Source: Comamonadaceae bacterium (GTDB taxonomy: Bacteria; Pseudomonadota; Gammaproteobacteria; Burkholderiales; Burkholderiaceae_C). From it: a stretch of 64,000 nucleotides of DNA. A program made the translations under genes and the position numbers. Where the stretch lies: NCBI GenBank assembly GCA_027486755.1, contig JAIXOM010000041.1, positions 62,001-126,000 on the forward strand. Reading direction: 5' to 3'. This document shows, piece by piece, positions 43,717 to 52,017 of this stretch. The first letter of the stretch is position 1; each line of letters opens with the position of its first letter. The notes under the pieces were generated by a model. That model had not been told where the DNA came from. It did not search any database and saw only the letters and a list, made by a program, of their open reading frames with translations.

Positions 43717-44303
43717 GCGGCAAGTTTGCTTCCAATGTCCGCCACAGCTTCGGCAATCTCGAAATGGTCGCCGCTGAACCAACGCGCGTCGTGACTCGTC
43801 TGATAAGAAAAATAGCGGTCGGCGTCTGGAAGATAGATCGTGGACGTTTTCCGCGCCTGCGCGCGCAGGCGGTGCGCATCTATGGCGTCGTCCACTTCCG
43901 CAAGCAGGGCGCGGATGCCGTCCTGCGAAAGGGTCGATCGCGCCTTCCGCCCGATCTCCCCGACGAATTCGTCCTGCTCGCGTCGCGCCGCACAGTACAC
44001 CGGGCAGACCTCGAAGCTGGCCCCGCGAGCTTGGTGCGGCAGGAGGCTGGCCAGCAGGCAACCGAGTGAGTGTGCGATCACAGCGTCCACCTTGCCCCCC
44101 GCCTGCTCGCCAATGATCTCGTCGATACCCTCCAAATAGGCATCGACGTCGCGGATGCCGCGGTAATCGATATCGGGAATGAGCATGCGGTAGTCTTTAA
44201 GGCTCTTGAGGTAAGGCAGCCAATAGCCAGCGCTGGTGAACAGCCCGTGCACCAGCAGCAGCGTCCTCGGCTTGGACTTGTTGAGAACGGTCGAGCGGAT
44301 CAT
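43713..44303 (-). CDS. alpha/beta hydrolase (thioesterase-like)
   Basis: A 196-aa compact hydrolase. VHGLFTSAGYW is the oxyanion region, nucleophile Ser79 lies in AHSLGC, with the acid in YLPDADRYF and the His in SGDHFEI. By position it could be a LuxD-like thioesterase that releases the acyl group from ACP for LuxE. It has no signal peptide. It overlaps LuxE by four bases and lies one base from the NeuB-like gene. Confidence 0.8.
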   Translation of the reverse strand: MIRSTVLNKSKPRTLLLVHGLFTSAGYWLPYLKSLKDYRMLIPDIDYRGIRDVDAYLEGIDEIIGEQAGGKVDAVIAHSLGCLLASLLPHQARGASFEVCPVYCAARREQDEFVGEIGRKARSTLSQDGIRALLAEVDDAIDAHRLRAQARKTSTIYLPDADRYFSYQTSHDARWFSGDHFEIAEAVADIGSKLAA

Positions 44304-45326
44304 TTACTGGATCATGGAGGGATAGATCACTTCGTCCGCTGGAATGTCCTGCATAGCGGTCTTGCCGACTACCAAGTCCGCCTGGGTCGGGCTGTAGCCA
44401 TCGCCGGGGCGCTTGAAGTCGATGTCCTCCATCATGATTGTCGTGCCGGCTCCGATGGCGCGTTTGGCGACGATGCTGCGGCGCATGTTGGTGCGTTGGG
44501 CCAGCTCAGCCTCGGATACGGTGCGTTCGGCGGAGCCCAGCGAAGCCCAAGCCACACGGCAGGATGCGATCATGGCGCCGAAGGCATCCGGCTCCATTGC
44601 CATCTGGTTGTCCATGCCGATCCTCTTCGCGTCCAGCGTGAAGTGTTTTTCGATGATGGGCGTGCCCAGGGCCACCGCTGCTATAGGGGTTTCGATGCCG
44701 ATGGTGTGGTCGGAATAGCCGATCGTCAGGCCATCGTACTGCCGGCGCATAGACAGGATGTTATTCAGATTAATGGTGGATGGCTCTGCCGGATAGATCG
44801 ACACGCAGTGCAGTACCGCAACATTGTCGTTGCCCGCCGCGCGGATACAGCTCAGGGCGCGCGCGATCTCCTCTTGGTCAGCCATGCCAGTCGACAGGAT
44901 GATCGCGGTCCCGGTCTTGGCGATGTAATCCAAGTATGGAAGGTTGTTGATCTCCATCGAGGCAATCTTGATGAAGGGAACTGCGCACTCATTCAGCAGG
45001 AAGTCCACTTCGCCGGGCGAATACGGCGTCGAGGCGAAGGCTATACCGCGGCCGTGCGCATAGTCGGCCAGCTGCTTGAGCTGCTCCGACGAGAAACTGA
45101 ATTTGTCGACGAAACGACGGGCTACTGGGTTCTGGCGATAGTAGGTGTTCGAATACAAGGTCTTGGCCGACCACGACTGGAACTTCACGCAGTCGCAATC
45201 CGCATCCTTGGCGGCATCGATCATCTCCATAGCGGTCTCGACCTTGCCGAAGTGGCTGGTATTGAGCTCGGCGATGAAATATGGCCGGCCATGGTTTTCT
45301 ATGACAACGCCATTGTTTAGCTTCAT
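44304..45326 (-). CDS. NeuB-family PEP-dependent aldolase (nonulosonate synthase-like)
   Basis: A 340-aa TIM barrel plus C-terminal SAF domain, as in sialic, legionaminic and pseudaminic acid synthases, which condense PEP with an aldose. Seen: PYFIAELNTSHFG, CVKFQSW, KIASMEINNLPYLD, GYSDHTIGIETPIAAVALGTPIIEKHFTLD and the SAF start IVAKRAIGAGT. Metal histidines (SDH, KHF) are kept. The usual GINHNG is NTSHFG and GPDH is GMDNQ, so the substrate pocket differs from standard NeuB or PseI. No neuC, pseB/C/G or CMP-transferase gene accompanies it. The aldehyde acceptor may come from LuxC. Confidence 0.85.
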   Translation of the reverse strand: MKLNNGVVIENHGRPYFIAELNTSHFGKVETAMEMIDAAKDADCDCVKFQSWSAKTLYSNTYYRQNPVARRFVDKFSFSSEQLKQLADYAHGRGIAFASTPYSPGEVDFLLNECAVPFIKIASMEINNLPYLDYIAKTGTAIILSTGMADQEEIARALSCIRAAGNDNVAVLHCVSIYPAEPSTINLNNILSMRRQYDGLTIGYSDHTIGIETPIAAVALGTPIIEKHFTLDAKRIGMDNQMAMEPDAFGAMIASCRVAWASLGSAERTVSEAELAQRTNMRRSIVAKRAIGAGTTIMMEDIDFKRPGDGYSPTQADLVVGKTAMQDIPADEVIYPSMIQ

Positions 45327-45335
45327 GTTGGTCCC

Positions 45336-47105
45336 CTATTGATCAATCGGTTCCACAATCATCTCGGAGGTGAATACCTCCCGCTCGAGGAATGGCCACT
45401 GGTCTTCCAAAGGCCGGCGCACGAACTTACCGGCGCTGTTCTTCGCATGCGACACCTCAACGTATTCCTGATCTTCTTTGCCCATCACTTCACACAGTAC
45501 AGGACCGTCCGCGCGCATCAGCTGCGCCAGGCCACCTTCCAGGCTCTCAATGTCTTCAATGCGCTGGTATTCCAACCCGAACAGCCCCGCCACCTTCTCG
45601 AAGTCGGGCACTGTGACGCCATTGGCCGGATCAGTACCGATGGTGCGGTTGCGGAATAGCTCCTTCTGGCGCCGGCGTATGATCGAATACACGTTGTTGC
45701 TTACCACGATGAGTTTGACCGGGATTCTCTGCGCGCGAATGGTCTCTAATTCCTGCATGTTCATCATGAAGGAGCCATCGCCCACTACGACCACGACCTG
45801 GCGACCCTCGCCCGCCACGCCCAGTACGGCTGGTAGCGCAAAGCCCATAGCGCCCTGCGACACCGGGTGAATAGCGCGGCGGCGTGGGCCGAAGTCCAGG
45901 TTTGAAGGCAGGATCACTTCGATCAGGCCGGAGTCTGTGATCACGATCGCGTCTTCATCCAGTTTGGAGGAAAGCACATGCGTCAGGTCATACAGGTCGA
46001 CGCGATCCTTTGATGCGAAGTAAGGTTCGCGAGCAAAGCGCGTCTTCCAGTGACGGCATTTGTTGACCCAGGCCGAAATGTCTCCGCTTATGCGGTCTTG
46101 GCCGAGGCGTGTGAACAGCGCGTTTAGGTCCTGCACCACGATGCGGTCTACCTTGAGCTCGTTCTTACGGTGTTCCTGCTCGTCGATATCGACCACGATC
46201 AGCCTGGCTTCGCGCGCAAACTTGCACAGGTCGACCCCAGTGGTAATGGTGGAAAGGCGGTTGCCCAGTACAAGCACGCAGTCCGCGTTCTGCACCGCGA
46301 GCGCTCCGGCGCGAGAGCAACCCATGGTGCCAAGCGAACCAACCGACAGGGCTTTGGACAACGGATAGCAGTCCGCCGAGCTGGGGGTGTAGACAACCGG
46401 GATCTGGTTCGTCTGTGCAAAGGCAGCGAAGGGTTCCAGGACACCTGCCGAACGCAGGCCCGACCCGATAAGGAGCACCGGCCGCTGCGCCGCACCGATT
46501 GCGTCACGCAGGTAGGTGATTTCGGAGTCCGGCGCCGCACATGAGACGACGGGCACGTCGAATCCAGGCAGTTCGGTCGGTTCGATCTGGGCGCTTTGCA
46601 GGTCAAGCGGGATGTCGATCCACACCGGGCCTTTCTTGCCTTCGTTCGCCAAGTAGATCGCCTGCTCCAGGTGCTGGCGGATTGTTCGCGGATCGGTAAT
46701 CGTCACTGCATACTTTGTGATTGGCTTGACAATCTCTACGATATTCGCTTCCTGCTGGCCATAAGTGCGGATGGGATGACGAGTGAAATAGGTTGTCTCC
46801 TGCAGCACGTTTTGACCGGAGATGATGAGTACGGGCAGCCCATCCTGATACGCACTGAGAACGCCAGTAATGGCATTGGTCGAAGCGCAACCGGTTGAGA
46901 TCAGGCACACGCCCAGGGTGTTGTGCAATTGGGCGCGTGCAGTCGCTGCGTAGGCCGCGGCCTGTTCGTGGTGGGTGCAGACGGGACGTAGGCGCTTGGA
47001 CTTGGCAACGGCGTCCGTGAGGAACAGAGCACCGCGCCCCGTTACGAGGAAGACGGTATCCGAGTAATCGGCGACCGTCTCCACCAGGTAATCGGCCAGC
47101 CTCAT
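45336..47105 (-). CDS. ThDP-dependent acetolactate-synthase-like enzyme
   Basis: A 589-aa ThDP enzyme with three domains. The catalytic Glu47 is in CTHHEQAAAYA, the central binding domain has PVLLIGSGLRSAG, and the ThDP/Mg motif starts VVVVGDGSFMMNMQELETI and ends VVSNN (about residues 440-470). It could decarboxylate a 2-oxo acid or join it to an aldehyde. Acetolactate synthase proper is unlikely: no small subunit is present and the gene is embedded in an acyl/sugar operon. Its start overlaps the dehydratase stop by four bases. Confidence 0.85.
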   Translation of the reverse strand: MRLADYLVETVADYSDTVFLVTGRGALFLTDAVAKSKRLRPVCTHHEQAAAYAATARAQLHNTLGVCLISTGCASTNAITGVLSAYQDGLPVLIISGQNVLQETTYFTRHPIRTYGQQEANIVEIVKPITKYAVTITDPRTIRQHLEQAIYLANEGKKGPVWIDIPLDLQSAQIEPTELPGFDVPVVSCAAPDSEITYLRDAIGAAQRPVLLIGSGLRSAGVLEPFAAFAQTNQIPVVYTPSSADCYPLSKALSVGSLGTMGCSRAGALAVQNADCVLVLGNRLSTITTGVDLCKFAREARLIVVDIDEQEHRKNELKVDRIVVQDLNALFTRLGQDRISGDISAWVNKCRHWKTRFAREPYFASKDRVDLYDLTHVLSSKLDEDAIVITDSGLIEVILPSNLDFGPRRRAIHPVSQGAMGFALPAVLGVAGEGRQVVVVVGDGSFMMNMQELETIRAQRIPVKLIVVSNNVYSIIRRRQKELFRNRTIGTDPANGVTVPDFEKVAGLFGLEYQRIEDIESLEGGLAQLMRADGPVLCEVMGKEDQEYVEVSHAKNSAGKFVRRPLEDQWPFLEREVFTSEMIVEPIDQ

Positions 47106-47575
47106 ACCGCGCCCTTGGGCTTGAACTGGTCGAGCACGTCCGGGACGGCGACAACGAAGTCGGCTGAGCAGGCCGGTTCATCGCTCACGAAGCTGACTGC
47201 GGTGCCGGTGGCGATGCCTCGGCGGTAGGACTGAAGCGTCGCGTGGATGATCAGGGTGTTGCCCGGAACGATCTTGCGCTTGAACTTCACGTTGTTAATC
47301 CCCAAGAAACTGGTTTTCTTACCCCGCAGTTCGTCCTTCGAAAGAAAGCTCATAATGAAGGTCTGCACCAGCGATTCGACTTGAATGAAGCCTGGCACAT
47401 TTGGCTCGTCGTCGAAATGTGCGGGGAAGAACCATTCGTTGTAAGAAAAGCACTTCAGACCCGAAGCCCTCTCTCCCGGAACCACGTCGAAAACACGGTC
47501 GACGAACAGTAGCGGGTGCCGATTACGCTGACACTCCTTGATGCCATTGATATCGAAATGCAGGGGTGAATCCAT
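47102..47575 (-). CDS. FabZ/FabA-like hot-dog dehydratase
   Basis: 157 aa. The hot-dog active site is visible: NRHPLLFVDRV (His20), FPAHFDDEPNVPGF (His53) and QVESLVQ (Glu67), matching the FabZ His/Glu dyad. KKTSFLGINNVKFKRKIVPG is the following family strand. It likely dehydrates a 3-hydroxyacyl-ACP made by the KAS III and SDR of the same operon. It is one base from ACP-2 and overlaps the ThDP gene. Confidence 0.85.
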   Translation of the reverse strand: MDSPLHFDINGIKECQRNRHPLLFVDRVFDVVPGERASGLKCFSYNEWFFPAHFDDEPNVPGFIQVESLVQTFIMSFLSKDELRGKKTSFLGINNVKFKRKIVPGNTLIIHATLQSYRRGIATGTAVSFVSDEPACSADFVVAVPDVLDQFKPKGAV

Positions 47576-47809
47576 TTAGATCTCTACCTTGTACTTTGCG
47601 AGGATGGAAATACCCTTTTTGAAGCTCGAAAAGTCAATGATGTCATCAACATCCAATTCAATTCCGAAGGTCTCTTCCAGCGCCGCCATCAATTGCATGT
47701 GGCCGACGCTGTCCCACTCCCCGATACCCTGGTATTCGAGCTGCTCAACATCACCCTCATACTGAAAGGATTCCTTGAAAACACTTTGGTATTTATCGCG
47801 ATTGCTCAT
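47576..47809 (-). CDS. acyl carrier protein 2
   Basis: A 77-aa acidic helical carrier. The phosphopantetheine Ser34 lies in EWDSVGHMQL, followed by LMAALEETFGIELDVDDIID. It carries the growing or finished acyl group as a thioester. It is divergent in sequence from ACP-1, suggesting separate partners. The DNA here is visibly more AT-rich than the flanking flagellar genes. Confidence 0.9.
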   Translation of the reverse strand: MSNRDKYQSVFKESFQYEGDVEQLEYQGIGEWDSVGHMQLMAALEETFGIELDVDDIIDFSSFKKGISILAKYKVEI

Positions 47810-47811
47810 GT

Positions 47812-48042
47812 TTATCTCTCCATAACCTTGAATATGTCGTCAACCGTCTTCATGTGCCTGATCTGTGTCCCGTCGATATCCGAGCGGCCGAAATGCTCTT
47901 CCAGGAGAGCAATCAGCGACAGAGCCGCCATCGAGTCCCAGCTTGAAAGGGATTCCAACTCCTTGTCGGCCTTAACTTCCGAGATATCTACTTCGAGCAT
48001 CTCTGCGAGTAGTCGAGTTTTTTCTGCAATGTCCATCTTCAC
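47812..48042 (-). CDS. acyl carrier protein 1
   Basis: A 76-aa carrier with Ser37 in SSWDSMAALSLIALLEEHFG. The start ATG is preceded by AAGGAG. It is two bases from ACP-2. A tandem ACP pair in one operon, next to its own KAS and dehydratase, points to a dedicated acyl pathway separate from fatty-acid synthesis. Confidence 0.9.
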   Translation of the reverse strand: MKMDIAEKTRLLAEMLEVDISEVKADKELESLSSWDSMAALSLIALLEEHFGRSDIDGTQIRHMKTVDDIFKVMER

Positions 48043-48045
48043 TCC

Positions 48046-48693
48046 TTATCCAATGATTCTTGCTGGGTTGCCCATCAATTTCGAAGCCACGAGAACATCC
48101 TTGAACACCACCGCGCCGGCGCATAGGTAACTGTTCGGGGCAATCGTGGTTGAGGGGATAATTTTGGACCCAGTACCGACGAAACTCGACTCACCTAGTA
48201 CAGCCCCACCGGCTAGGTCGCAGTAACTCATGATGGAACAGTAGTCACCTACCCGAGCATCATGGCCGACTCCGGAATGTGCGTTCATCATGGCGCCATC
48301 GCCTATAGTGGCGTTTGCTGCGACCACGCAGTTCGACTGGATCAGGATCGCCTCACCTAGAGCGGCAAAGCCAGAAACTAGGGCGGTCGGATGGATGATG
48401 TTAGGGAAGGTGAAATTGCCCCTGTATCTCTGATGCAGTTTCTTGCGCACTTCGGACAGTGAAATGCCGAGTATCACGCCGACCTTGCCGTGCATAGCCT
48501 CCAGTTCCGCGGACCCGCCCAGCACGGGCAGACCGTTGACGGTCGTGCCCGGCGCCTTGACCTCATCGATGAAGCCACGCACGGTATAGGCTGGTCCGCG
48601 CGCATTGATAGTCAGGAGCGTGTCGTATATTTCGCGACCCAATCCGCCGGCGCCGAAGATCACCACATCCATTGTTTGTGCCGTACTAGGCAT
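48046..48693 (-). CDS. NeuD/PglD-like sugar acyltransferase
   Basis: A 215-aa protein with an N-terminal Rossmann-like part (MDVVIFGAGGLGREIYDTL) and a left-handed beta-helix of hexapeptide repeats (VSGFAALGEAILIQSNCVVAANATIGDGAMMNAHSGVGHDARVGDY). Family enzymes acylate amino or hydroxy sugars. The catalytic His is in HSGVGHDARVG. The start may be the ATG at 48672, seven codons later. It overlaps the KAS III 3' end and could use acyl-ACP from the neighbouring genes instead of acetyl-CoA. Confidence 0.85.
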   Translation of the reverse strand: MPSTAQTMDVVIFGAGGLGREIYDTLLTINARGPAYTVRGFIDEVKAPGTTVNGLPVLGGSAELEAMHGKVGVILGISLSEVRKKLHQRYRGNFTFPNIIHPTALVSGFAALGEAILIQSNCVVAANATIGDGAMMNAHSGVGHDARVGDYCSIMSYCDLAGGAVLGESSFVGTGSKIIPSTTIAPNSYLCAGAVVFKDVLVASKLMGNPARIIG

Positions 48694-49807
48694 TGACCAA
48701 GCTCCGGGTCTCGTTGTGCAGATTGCCGATGTCGTCTTCGAAGACGCTCGCGCAGCTTCGCACCTTAAACACCTGTGTGTCCTTCAGCGCAAGCACGGCC
48801 ACGCCCAGCGACAGGCCGATGCCGAACCCGCACGCCGAAATCGTTTCGTTGACAGTAGCGTCGCCGTCTCGTGCATAGTGGTCGCAGATTGTCAACGGAA
48901 TCGTCGCCGCGCCAGTGTTCCCGTAGCGATCTATGCTGACGGGCATCTTGCCTTCCACAATCCCCACCCTCTTGGCGATATTCTTCATGATGAACGCGTT
49001 GGCCTGATGCAGGATATGGCAATCGACTTGGTCGTAATCGATGCCGAAATCGTTCTTAAAGTCCTTGATCAGTTTGGGCACTTCGGTAATCGAGAACTTG
49101 AACACATCGGCACCGTTCATGTAGCCGTCGTAGTCATTGCGCACCACGTCCGGCTCGCGCAGGGTACGTTCAAGCGAGCCGATTCGGTGGCGATAGCCGC
49201 CGTAGGGTACGATCAAGCTGCGGTAGCCGGCGCCGATGGTGCGCAGCTTCAAATAGGCTTGATCCGTGGAATTCATGTCTTTGTCGATCAGTACGGCCGT
49301 GCCCGCGTCGTAGGAAAGCATCACCAGTCCGCGGTCCTCGGGCGAGCAATGCTTGGAGACAGTGTCGCCGCACAGCAGCAGCACGCGCTTAATGCCACTG
49401 TTGCTCAAGTAAGAGAGCGCCGCGCTCAGGCCATATACGAAGCCCGAGCAGGCCAGGTTGATGTCGTAGGCGAGGCAGTCAACCGACAGGCCGAGGCGCA
49501 TCTGAAGAACGCAAGCGGTCGAAGGGGCGACGTAGTCCGGCGTCTGGCTGACGAACAGTAGCGCGTCGATCGAATCGCGTTCGATGCTGAGTTCTTCGAT
49601 GATGGTCTTGGCTGCGTGCTCACAAAGGTCGGACGTTGTGGTGCTCTCGTCTGCAACGTAGCCCTGTACGACTCCGACGTTCTTGATGATCTTGTCAACA
49701 ACATCCTGGCCGTACTTTTCCGCAAAATCCTGGCTAGTGCGCAGTCGCGCGGGCACGCTGCTTGCCATCGCCACGATCCGGTAGTTGGAGAAAGTCAGAT
49801 TTGGCAT
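48686..49807 (-). CDS. 3-oxoacyl-ACP synthase III (FabH-like)
   Basis: A 373-aa thiolase-fold KAS III. The triad is complete: Cys120 in NLACSGFVYG, His267 in LHQANAFIMK, Asn297 in RYGNTGAATIP. Start MPNLTFSNYRI; GGAAAGG lies upstream. The insertion around PYGGYRHRIGSLERTL is longer than in housekeeping FabH. It probably begins or extends a dedicated acyl chain on the operon's ACPs. Confidence 0.9.
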   Translation of the reverse strand: MPNLTFSNYRIVAMASSVPARLRTSQDFAEKYGQDVVDKIIKNVGVVQGYVADESTTTSDLCEHAAKTIIEELSIERDSIDALLFVSQTPDYVAPSTACVLQMRLGLSVDCLAYDINLACSGFVYGLSAALSYLSNSGIKRVLLLCGDTVSKHCSPEDRGLVMLSYDAGTAVLIDKDMNSTDQAYLKLRTIGAGYRSLIVPYGGYRHRIGSLERTLREPDVVRNDYDGYMNGADVFKFSITEVPKLIKDFKNDFGIDYDQVDCHILHQANAFIMKNIAKRVGIVEGKMPVSIDRYGNTGAATIPLTICDHYARDGDATVNETISACGFGIGLSLGVAVLALKDTQVFKVRSCASVFEDDIGNLHNETRSLVNA

Positions 49808-49808
49808 C

Positions 49809-50564
49809 TCAAAACACCTTTCCTGAAGATCCGCCACCGTCGATCTTGATTTGGGTGCCGGCGATATGCTGCGACTGGTCTGACAGTAAAAAGGCGATCA
49901 GATCGGCGATTTCGCCCGGCTGTGCGATACCGTTCAGTTGCATGGCGTTGACGTCGGCGATGTCGGCGACGCCGATCTTGCGCATCCAGCGGCGCGTCAT
50001 CTCAGTGTCAACAATGCCTGGCTTGATCGCGTTGATCCGGATCCGTTTTGCCGCCAGTTCTTTGGTTAGCACTCGCACCGCCGCCTCCAGCGCCGCCTTG
50101 GAGGCCGCGTACATGGTCTGCCCCACTCCGCCGCCCTCCGACGCGATTGACGAGACCGCCACGACGCTGGTGGAATAGTCGTCCGTACGCTTCTTGTTCT
50201 TCTCGATAATCTTCAGCAACTCAACGAAGGAGTACACATGCAGGCGCATGACGCGGTCGAATTTTTCGTAGGTCACGAGCTTGATCGGCTCAACTGATTC
50301 CACACCGGCTGCATGTACGAAGCCATAGATACGGGCTGGCAGCTGCGGGGCCAGCGCCGCGATGCCTTCGACGTTGAATAGGTTGACGGCCAGCACAGTC
50401 GTCGACACGCGCAATTGCCCGGCGAGTTCCGTGAGCTTCTCCTGCGAACGGCCAATCAGCACCAGATGATGCGCGTCGTCGTCGAGCTTTGAGACGAGGG
50501 ATCGCCCGATACCAGAAGTCGCACCGGTGATAACGATGATTTTCTTGCCTGCAAGTTCACTCAT
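49809..50564 (-). CDS. SDR-family oxidoreductase (FabG-like)
   Basis: A 251-aa Rossmann reductase: TGATSGIGRSL (cofactor), HAAGV, VAVSSIASEGGG (Ser), TMYAASKAAL (Tyr and Lys), INAIKPGIVDTEM, ending GTQIKIDGGGSSG. The Arg in LVLIGRS suggests NADPH preference. By context it reduces a 3-oxoacyl-ACP, though a sugar-keto substrate is possible. It overlaps the AMP-ligase stop by four bases and lies one base from KAS III. Confidence 0.9.
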   Translation of the reverse strand: MSELAGKKIIVITGATSGIGRSLVSKLDDDAHHLVLIGRSQEKLTELAGQLRVSTTVLAVNLFNVEGIAALAPQLPARIYGFVHAAGVESVEPIKLVTYEKFDRVMRLHVYSFVELLKIIEKNKKRTDDYSTSVVAVSSIASEGGGVGQTMYAASKAALEAAVRVLTKELAAKRIRINAIKPGIVDTEMTRRWMRKIGVADIADVNAMQLNGIAQPGEIADLIAFLLSDQSQHIAGTQIKIDGGGSSGKVF

Positions 50565-51973
50565 GGCTGCTCGATATGCTGCTCAAGAGCAACATAATTG
50601 ACTTTTCCGTTACTCAATCGCGGGATTTCACTGAGTAATGTGCACCTAATCGCGCTACGGTGTATGGACAGTTTTCGTGAGACAAATGTAACCAATTCAC
50701 TCTCGTTAACGTTACCAACAAAAGAAATTCGCAGACTGTCATCCTGACCGAAGCAGATGAATTCGGCCTCCTTGAAACCAGCACACAAGAGCACTTCGAT
50801 CTCGTCGAGCGACACCCGGTTTCCAAACAGCTTAACGAAACGCTTTAGGCGACCGGCGATATAGTAACAGTCGTCTTCGTCCCGATAGGCTAGGTCGCCG
50901 GTGGGAAGGCGTCCGTTCCACTCGTCGCCCTTGGCCAGATCGGCGCGCGTGGTGGCGTAGCCGAGCGTGACGTTGGATCCGTAGTAGACCAACTCCCCCT
51001 TCTCGTAAGCTGCCGCGCATACCTGGCCTAATTCACTCACGATCTCGAAGTGTCCGCCAGGGATCGCGCGACCAATGCTGGCCGACTTCTGGGCCAGCCA
51101 CGCGGGCGGCAGGTAGGACATCCGCGCCGTCGCTTCCGTCTGCCCGTACATCAAGAAGCACGGCCATCCGCGCTCCTGCGAGACACGAGCTAAGTAAGCA
51201 CGGCCCTCATCGGTCATGCGTCCGCCCGCCTGCGACAGGTAGCGCAGAGCATCGAGCTGGAAGCGCTCGAACTTTATCCGCCTGAGCATATCCCAGGTGT
51301 AGGGCACGCCCGATAGCGAGGTGACGCGCTTGCTCTCGACCAGGGTCCAGAACTCGCGGTTTAGGGGCGTAAGCTCGGTCACTTGTATCGCCGCGCCGGC
51401 TAGGAGATGCGTGTTGACAATGGACAAGCCAAACGAATAATTGAAGGGCATTGTCGTAACCGCCACATCGTCGGGACGGATGCCGAGAAATTCAATAATG
51501 GAAGCAGCGTTAGCCTTCAGGTTACTGCAGCTTAAGCGGACAAACTTGCTGCTGCCGGTGGATCCCGAGGTAGTTAGCAACAGTTGCAGGTCAGAGTGCA
51601 GTGCAATGCTTTGGCGGCTTGGCAGCCGAACTAGCACGTAGTGATCGAAACGGTGCACTGGCTCGCCAAGCGAAAGATCCGCATTACGCGACTCCGGCAA
51701 CCAGACGTAGTCCGGGCCATAATCCTCGACGATGCGCTGCAGGGCTGCTGAATGCTGTCCCGCATCAATTAGGATCGGCACCTGCCCGTGGACCATGAAA
51801 CCGATATAGCCGATCAGCGCAGGCACGGAGTTCTCGCACAGGCATAGGATCAGACTACGCCCATCAAAGCTTGGGCGCATCAACTCCACGGCTTGGTGCA
51901 CGTCTAGGTAGGACAGCGCCCGACTGTTCCCCTCAAGGCAGGGCTTGCCGCCATATTGAATCAAGTCGAACAT
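50561..51973 (-). CDS. AMP-forming acyl-ACP/CoA ligase
   Basis: A 470-aa ANL-superfamily adenylate-forming enzyme. P-loop TTSGSTGSSKFVRLS, adenine motif MYGQTEATARM, GDLAYRDEDDCYYIAGRLKRFVKLFG (A8), and the catalytic Lys in LSNGKVNYVAL. It is shorter at the N-terminus than most acyl-CoA ligases and resembles ligases that load a starter acid on a stand-alone ACP. It is the first gene of the 12-gene operon, 45 bp inside the right inverted repeat. Confidence 0.88.
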   Translation of the reverse strand: MFDLIQYGGKPCLEGNSRALSYLDVHQAVELMRPSFDGRSLILCLCENSVPALIGYIGFMVHGQVPILIDAGQHSAALQRIVEDYGPDYVWLPESRNADLSLGEPVHRFDHYVLVRLPSRQSIALHSDLQLLLTTSGSTGSSKFVRLSCSNLKANAASIIEFLGIRPDDVAVTTMPFNYSFGLSIVNTHLLAGAAIQVTELTPLNREFWTLVESKRVTSLSGVPYTWDMLRRIKFERFQLDALRYLSQAGGRMTDEGRAYLARVSQERGWPCFLMYGQTEATARMSYLPPAWLAQKSASIGRAIPGGHFEIVSELGQVCAAAYEKGELVYYGSNVTLGYATTRADLAKGDEWNGRLPTGDLAYRDEDDCYYIAGRLKRFVKLFGNRVSLDEIEVLLCAGFKEAEFICFGQDDSLRISFVGNVNESELVTFVSRKLSIHRSAIRCTLLSEIPRLSNGKVNYVALEQHIEQP

Positions 51974-52017
51974 CGTTTAAATGGTCGGTCCTGAGCCGAC
52001 TATTCACCAAAATCAGA

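Noticed and set aside
44070-45320. 416-aa plus-strand frame
   Set aside because: Antisense to the NeuB-like gene and hydrolase; no motifs.
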